Assembly (NCBI GenBank): GCA_032622095.1 | Contig: CP136067.1 | Coordinates: 80,004,705-80,068,704, forward strand | Origin: Siphonodentalium dalli | Taxonomy: Eukaryota; Mollusca; Scaphopoda; Gadilida; Siphonodentaliidae | Reading direction: 5' to 3' | Length of the DNA stretch: 64,000 nucleotides | The notes under the pieces: model-generated | What the model was told of the DNA's origin: nothing | Seen by the model: the letters and a program-made list of their open reading frames with translations, nothing else | The model's database searches: none | Shown here: in pieces, positions 53,901 through 62,900 of the stretch | How positions within the stretch are numbered: position 1 is the stretch's first letter | How the letters are laid out: each line of letters begins with the position of its first letter | Position numbers and translations under genes: made by a program

Positions 53901-56900
53901 ACTCACTGAAGTATGAATTCACCACTGATGTTATGGAAAAACTTACTGAAGACGAGAGGAAAGAACTCAATGAAAATTTGGTGAAACTCTTCTCTCAGGG
54001 AACAGAGGTAAATTTACTATGCTACCGTAATGCCCTAAATAATCGACTGCTTAACCACAGCAGAATTATGGGTAATTTTTCAGGATTTAGTCGGAAATAT
54101 GGCTTGATGCCATTCATAGGAAAGCTCTCACTGAGAGCTTTCCGATGAATGGCAACAAGCCATATTTCCGACTAAATCCTGAAAAATTACCCATAATTCT
54201 GATGTGGTTAAGGAGTCGATTATTTAGGGCATCACTGTATATTTTCTGTGGCAAATTCTAGCTGACAATCATTAGGTGCAGTTAATCAACATTAAAGTAG
54301 TGTTCAGACGGGTCTGTTGCATGCATTGCGTTGAAATTGGATTATTTATAATAACACTAAGGCATTCAGACGACTGCGATGCGTCCATTACATTGTATCC
54401 ATTAACGCTCGCAACAGAGAGATTATATTTTCAACGCATACCTTATATGGCATGTGTCATGATGTTTCTTGTTTTCAATTGATACAAGATGGCAGCTGTC
54501 TTCATAGCTAAGGAAAATTGACTTGTATTAATCCAATAAAGTGGAAGTTGTTGGGATTTGAGAGGTTTGACATTATAGAATTAATTTATTACCAATAGAT
54601 TTATTTGCAATATTGAATTTATTCCAATATCAAACTTATTAGTTGCAATTATTAATCAGAAGCTTTGCGTTATAATGTAATGTATGTGCCCTTGTGAACG
54701 GCATAATGCAGACAATGGATCATGTCAACGCAACTTGCGGACCAACGCAATGGATTCAGCTGAATGCTACTTTAATAAGCCTGGTTTCTTACTGCAAGTA
54801 ATCCTAGGTGTTGCTGACAGCGTTAGAGTGTGTGTGAAGTTTGATCTTTTTGAACCTGAGATGTATATTTGTTACCCATGGTTAAGTTGTGCTGCTAACG
54901 TTCTATAATACTGGTGAGTCCTACTGAATTGTTATGATGCTGGTAGGTCAAACTGATGCTCTTAAGAAAATGTGCTGTAATTTTTTCTAAAGTTAATTTT
55001 TTTGTATTTTATGACCTTTGGCTAATCTGAACAATTGGAGGAAACGCCATCATGTTTATAAAATATATTAGAAACTTATGTATTATAAAATATTAAAATA
55101 ATGACACTTCTGGTTGTTGCAAACCTATCATAATCAAAATGGCTATTCCTGTTGTCTTGCAAACACCTGAGCAGCCATGATTAAAATATTTTTGTCTCCC
55201 AACATAGTAATAGTAATTTTTTCGACATTGAAATGTTATGTTTTCTATTTTAAGAGTCATTGACCCTTTCTCGACACATTGAAGATGTGCAACATATTTA
55301 GTGAATAAGCTCTTTGTTTCAATTCCTCCGACAATTTGTAGTATAGGGATCTGACCTTCAAACCTGCCACCTTCGTCGAGGGACATTTTGGTCAGTGACC
55401 TTTTATTAAATACTAGCAGGGTTACCTGGCGTTGCCCAGGTTAAAGTGATGTAAAACCCTCTGTGGATATTTGGTGGGAATAGAGAATACTCTTGCCCTC
55501 AAAGTGTTACACGTATTCTCATAAATTGTATATCCAATCACAAAACATGATTCTTACACATGGAATATAAGTAGTGGCTCACCGTGTCAGGTTGGAGCGA
55601 TTATCATTTTTTTTTTATCGCGTTTAATCCGTCCCACCAATAACGAAGTATTTATTTATTGACAACTGCGTATACTTCAGACGTTATAGCATGAAACATG
55701 AACATCATAAACATGAACAAATAAAAATGACAATTGTGTTTTACATAGAGATGTATCAATCAATCAATCAATCAATCAAATTTATCATATCTTCATGACG
55801 ATACAGATGTTTTAAAGATATGTTCAGGTGATGTGCCCGACACAGCGGTATTTTGAGTTGTTTATGTTAGGCGATGAGTCTGTTCTAAAAAATGAAAGAA
55901 ATCCTCTGTATCGGGCAGATATATTTTTTTGTGGAAACTATATTGAATGGGACAGACTCAATCGTGTTATAATATATACATGAGCCATTCTAATATGCAA
56001 TCCTCTGACGATTCAAGGTCCCTCAGTTTGAATGAATATATGTATCTCTTAAATAGATTGATATAGATATACTTTTAATGCTTTCTTTTATGTATCTGTG
56101 TTGCTTGATCATTATAGGAATGCCCTGATTTCCATCTCCATATAAATATGACAGTTGAGAAGATATAATTGTTCAAGTGACTTAATTCGGTCACCATTTG
56201 TCGAGATTGTGAAATTGGAATGCCAAAAACTCCTTAGAACATCATGGAGATGGCCTGGGAGATGACTATATATAACTTTGTTGGATATCGGCGAATTGAA
56301 CAATCTTATAAATGCTACTGAATCTCCTCTCGCCATCCATGACCCAAACGACCCCAAATGTGATTTAATTCATCATATCATCAGAGAAGAACGTGCATGA
56401 ATTTGGTGGAATCAGTGCTAAATATATTTGTATCAACTTTGGTGCAACTGCCCTCATGCATGACATGAACCGCGCCACTTTTGTCATATTTAAACCACGT
56501 CTATAAGACTCATGCATGCATTATATAATGGAGATGATTATATATAAGTTTGATGGTAATCGGCAACAAAACAAATTCTTATCATATTTATTACCCCCCC
56601 CCCCATCTCTCACCCAAACGGCACCAATTTCTCGTCTTTAAATCACACGTTTATATTCCTCGTATCACGGAGAAGAATAATATATCAATTTGGTCGAAAT
56701 CTGCGCTAAAAATAGCCCCTCACCTGACACCAACAACGTCACTGTAGAAACTTTTAACCCGCACCATTATCTTACTCGTAAAAAGTTACCCCTGTTAGAC
56801 CGCCTTGGTGCCATCTCGATTGTACCCTTAAAGTTATATATAGATAACAGACAGATGGTAATTGGCACTAAACATATTTTTATAAGTTTTTGGTGACCCT

Positions 56901-59900
56901 CCCATCCCTATTTCGGACTCAAGTGGCGCCACTTTTGACATCATTAAACCACACACTTAAACTAATTATAGATATGAATATATATATAAAATTTATGAAA
57001 ATTGGTGAGTATACAAATTCGTATCAAATTTAGGGCCACCATTGCATATCTTTCACCCAAAAGGCACCAATTTGGCGCATTTAAACCACACGATTAGATT
57101 ATTCGTATCACGGAGAAGAACATGTATCAATCAGGTGGAAATCGGCGCTAAACATATTGTTTATCAATGTTTGTGTCCCTCTCACCCTCTAGGCACCCCT
57201 GACTCGAATGGCCCCACTTTTGACATCTTTAAACCACACAACTAGACTCCTGATATCATGGAGATTATTATTTGTAAGTTTGGTGCTAATCCGCTACTAA
57301 ACAAATTTTATCAAATTTAGTGCCCACCCCACCCCACTCCTCACCAAAGCAGCATCAATATGACGTCTTTAAAATCACACGATTAGATTCCTCATATCAT
57401 GGATAAGAATGTGTATCAATTTGGTGGAAAGTTGCGCTAAAAATATTGTGTATCAATTTTGGTGCCCCTCTCCCTTTCAAAGCACCCCTGACTTGAATGA
57501 CGCCACTTTTGACAGCTTTAAGCCACGCCATTAGACACCTCATACCATGGGGATGAATTTGTATAAGTTTCGTGGCAATCAGCGACTAAACCAATTCTTA
57601 TCAGATTTAGTACCCACCACCACCCCCCAAATCTCTCATCCCAACGACACCAATTTGCGTCTTTAAATCACACAATAAGATTGCTTGTATCATGGAGAAA
57701 ATCTCAGAAGAATGTGCATCAATTTGGTGGAATTCGGCGCTAAAATTATTTTTATCAATTTTGGTGCCCCTCTCCCCTTCCGGGCATCCCTGACGCGAAC
57801 GGCGCGACTTTTGACATATTTAACCCACACCATTAGATTCCTCATATTATGGGGATGATTACCCACAGTTACTGGACATAAAGTCCCGAAAATAAGGTTT
57901 TAAGAGTTTAGAAATCGGTATCCTTATAAAGAAGGCTAAAGTAATGTATCTATTGATGCATGGCCCGACAAACATATCTCAAATAAAAGCACTAAACGCA
58001 AAATACCGGCCATAATGTCGCTTGTTTCCTATAAATAACATACTCACCTACAACTATGCAGTGATAAAATCATTCCGGACGCCAAATTAACGGAGTTTAA
58101 AACATTTTTCACCATGATCGTCCAGTGACTCGACGCCATCCATGAATTCTTAATCGAAACTAATCTGATGCGGAAATAAACTGGCAAATGAAAAATGCCA
58201 ACCCACTAAAACGGAACAATTGGGAGATCGCAATTTTTCGTTTTGGATGTCGGAAGGAAAAGTTAATCTACTATACGGCTTTATCGGAGGCCGAAAACAT
58301 GATTATCTCACTAGTAGTTTGTGAATTATTACAGCGAATTATTCAAAAGTTGTAGTTATGTAGTTTAATAGGTGTTGGCTATAGAATTAGGTGAGATTAT
58401 TCATGGTCATCGTCAAATAAAGCGTTAACAAATCCCCATTTTAGGCCTATTAATATTATACGCTATGTGGTCGACCTTTTTGTCTTTCATAGTGTTATAC
58501 GTGATATGGCCCATGGCCTACCTTTCGAATTGGGGGGGGGGGGGGGGGGGGTATACTATATAGTAATGGTTACCTCTGCATGTCGGTTTACCTAAACCAA
58601 CAAACTAAGGAAAGACAAAAAGGTCGACCACATAGCGTATAATATTAATAGGCCTAAAATGGGGATTTGTTAATGCTTTATTTGACGATGACCATGAATA
58701 ATCTCACCTAATTCTATAGCCAACACCTATTAAACTACATAACTACAACTTTTGAATAATTCGCTGTAATAATTCACAAACTACTAGTGAGATAATCATG
58801 TTTTCGGGCCTCCGATAAAGCCAGTTTATTTCCGCATCCGATTAGTTTCGATTAAGAATTCATGGATGGCGTCGAGTCACTGGACGTTCATGGTGAAAAA
58901 TGTTTTAAACTCAGTTAATTTGGTGTCCAGAATGATTTTATTGCTGCATAGTTGTAGGTGAGTATGTTATTTATAGGAAACAAGCGACATTATGGCCGGT
59001 ATTTTGCGTTTAGTGCTTTTATTTGAGATATGTTTGTCGGGCCATGCATCAATAGATACATTACTTTAGCCTTCATTATAAGGATACCAATTTATAAACT
59101 CGATTAAATCCTTATTTTTGGGACTTTATGTCCAGTAACTGTGGTTTACCTGTGATCGCAGTTGATTCCTCAAAATTAGGCTGAAAATATGCCCCTCATT
59201 GACTTACCGATCTATAAGTCGCAGGAGGATTTTAATAGGGCAAATTGGGTTAAAAAGATGCGACTTATACACCGGCCGGTACTGTATATATGTTTGGTGG
59301 CAATCGGCGACAATTTTTTTTTCTTCCCCTCCCCCTTTTCTGCCCCTGACAACAACGGCGTCACTTTAGAAAATTCTAACCCTCGCCATTATCTTTCTCG
59401 TAAAAAGTTACCCCTATTAGACCCCTTTTGTGCCATCTAGGTGGTCCTCTGTGAATTACTATAGAACACAGACAGACAGACAGACAGACATTCGCAAATA
59501 TAGATATAGATATATATGTTCATGAATGTTTCATGCAGACACTAGTTTTTTTCTCAAATCGCTCGTATTAGCCAAAGACATCATATCAATTCAATGGGAC
59601 CCACCCACATCATAACAGATTAGCTGGGAGCATCTTTAAGTATGAAGGGTATAAGACTTAAATTTTTTATTCTTGGTTGTTGTTATTTTTTTGTAATACG
59701 AACTTGTCTGAAGCTGCATGTAAGTCTCATCCTGATTGGTCAATAGTCGGTGTTCCCATGGCCATGTCAACGTTGTTTTAGCATTCTAGAATGTACCACA
59801 AACAACGAAATTGTCTCAACATCTCAAACCTTTAGATCCCTCATAATTCTAACCACAGGCAATTTGATTAAAATCATGCTATGATGATGAAACACACATG

Positions 59901-62900
59901 GAATATCTATCTACCAATCCTAAGTTATGATGTCAGAGATGAGACAAAGAAAATTAGTTGTCTTTTAATAGTGACCTCATGTTTGACATTACATTTAGAA
60001 CTTGTATGCGCTTACATCATCTGATAAATAATAGACCATTCCAATGTATACTTTTATAACTGAATAAATTTCTATACAATCATGCAAGCCTGAGTTTAGT
60101 GTGCCTGTCAGTTGCTGATTTGGGTCCCCAGAGGGTGAATTTAGTGACGCTATCCCGCATAGTGGGCTAGCATCACTAAATTCACCCTCTGTGGACCTCA
60201 TTCTGCTTAGGCCTCATCTTATCTGGAAAGTTTCTTTATTATAAAATTTCTATAGAAACTTCTATTTCTTTTTTAGTTTAGTTTCTCTATATCCCCAAAT
60301 TGGCAGATGACACATTGCATTACCGAGGTTCCCAATGGGTGTACATCACAATATTCACCATTTGGGAACTTCAATCTGAGTCTATGTCTCCAGATGAGTA
60401 GATGAGGCCTTGCAGAATGAGGTCCCAAGAGGGTGAATTTGGTGATATTAGCCCGCTATGCGGGATCGCTTCACTAAATTCACCCTCTGGGGACCTCATT
60501 CTGCAAATGGCAGGCACACTAATCTCAGGCTTGTAATCATGCATGCTTTGAAGAGAATAATTTGTAAGAAATCTTTTGTTACTCTGTAGGTGTATCGAGG
60601 CTATGCTGATGATCCCAGAAACACTGACAATGCATGGATTGAAACGATTGGTACAAACTACCATGATAAGGATGGGACACTCCTGTCTGATTATAAACTT
60701 CGGGTAAGCTTGCTCCCAAACTTCATGCATAGTTTATCTCCCCTTACTGTCTCGATAAGACCGCTGCCACTGGCAACATTTTAACCGCAGTTTGTGGACT
60801 TCGGCGATAGTTGTTTATACACCAGCAAACAGTGCGATAAATTGCCTGCAGTCAGCCCATAAAATTTCAAATAAAATATGTATCATTTCATACCTTAACT
60901 TAAGTTCGAAAAAACACTGATAGAATCGGAGTACTTTTCGCACAATGGTCTAATCGAGTTTCCCGGTTAATTTGTAAACATAATCGACTCCTTAACCACA
61001 GCAGAATTATGGGTAATTCTGCTGTGGTTAAGGAGTCGATTATTTATAAACCCACATGAAACTTCTTCCTTTCACAAACATTTTCAATAATAACAATAAT
61101 AATAATCTGTCAGAATATTTCATTATTATTCAGCAGATGAAGTTTATCAATGGAGTCTTCTGATTTGCGCTTCCGATCTATAAACTAATAAAGAGTAGAT
61201 GGCAGGAAAATATTTACCAAATCAGAGAAAATATTCCACTTTCAACAATTTTTGAGGAGTTTTGAACTTGTGGTCTCAGCCCTTGTTGTAGGGCCCTAGA
61301 TATAGAATGCCAAGCTATTCAATAAACTGGTACCCAGCTGGTTACCGAGTCAGAAGGAATTATGACTGGTGTGCTTTGGTAGAGATGGCTTGCTCTATGG
61401 TTCAAATTGATGACTGGAAACTTGCTGACCAGAAGATCACTTGTTAAATGTTCATACAATAAATTAAACAAATGGCTCTATGCAGACACTGAAAGATGTT
61501 TTAAAATATCCAGTTTACTGCTTTAGATGTTAAATGACTGTTTTAATGTTTAACCCTTTCTATACTCAGGGTTTCCGCCAGGCCGGCTGCGGGTCCGTCC
61601 CACGGACCCATTCCCTCGCAGATGATCTGTTTGATTCATACATGTACCAAAAGTCAGTAGCAATATGTCATAAAAAATCCGGCTGCAACGGGAGTTCGGG
61701 GGGTTAAACAGAACACTGGTGAAAAAGCGGGTCATTGAGCACAGTGTGTTACCGGTACAGCGTAACCCTTTAAAATCAAAGCGCGAAAACTACAACGTAA
61801 TGTTTGGTGTGCATTGAAATAGCGACGTTATATACAGCATAATAAATGTTGCGATAACATCAAAGAATGTCGGACTGCTGAGTACGGATATTATTTTGCA
61901 CAGGATTTCTGTGGTTGAAACTACTCACGCTCGGAGATCCCGTGCTATCGTATGTTTACATAATTTGATAAAAGAATGCCGAATTGCTGAGTTAGGCAGA
62001 GTAGGGATCAACATACGCCAACAGGCGGTTCTCCTACCAAAGGAGGTATCTACCTCCGAGATCCCGTGCTACTATCGTACTATTATAATATGGAACCTGT
62101 TCCAAATCAGTCTTTATAGCGGGAATTCATAGTGACAACACCATTCATTTGACCCATATTACATGCATGGAGGATAAACACAAAAAACATACCCCCCACC
62201 CCACCCCCAATATGGAGATAAAGTCAAAGTACGGTCAATAATAGTTTCATTGTCCCGCCTGGGTCCCCAAACACAAACAACGGCGCACATGTTCCCATTT
62301 CCCGCCAAAACTCAATTATATTTTATAACACGTTGGCTAAAACTCTATAGCAGCGGTCGTTGTTGTTGGACTAATACAGACTATTGACAAGCTACGCGTT
62401 CCGAGTTTTGCCGCTATAAATATCTCCTGCAGACAAACCCTGCAGTATGTATGACGTCACAGCTCACAAATAGTTTTACGATTGACAGAATACATGGCTA
62501 GGTAGTATTGGACAATGCATAGATGTTTTTTTAGTGTTTAGTTTCATTATACCTGTCGGAATCTTATTGTAAGTTATAAATTTTTAAACAATGTAACTTG
62601 TAGCTTGATAATTTTATAGTCTTCAATCAGACGGCAGTCTTACGTGCGTAATTACATGATTAATTATCTGGATACCATCAACAGAATTAATGCACCCACG
62701 GAAAATGATCGACTTGCGTAATATACGTAGCTTTGGATTGCTTTGTGGGACACTCAGGTGCAAGGAAATGGCTACTTTTCAGTGTCAAATAAAAATAATT
62801 TTGCCCGACAGTACGAACTATGGTCGTCCCGTCGCGTTATGTGTTTCCCCAATACGGACTCATTAATTTCCCCTGGGCGGAAACCCTGCTATACTATAAA

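Noticed and set aside
58533-58551. Poly-G tracts here and at 11107 and 38479 as regulatory G-quadruplexes
   Set aside because: Simple homopolymers inside repeats; no evidence of function and possible sequencing uncertainty.
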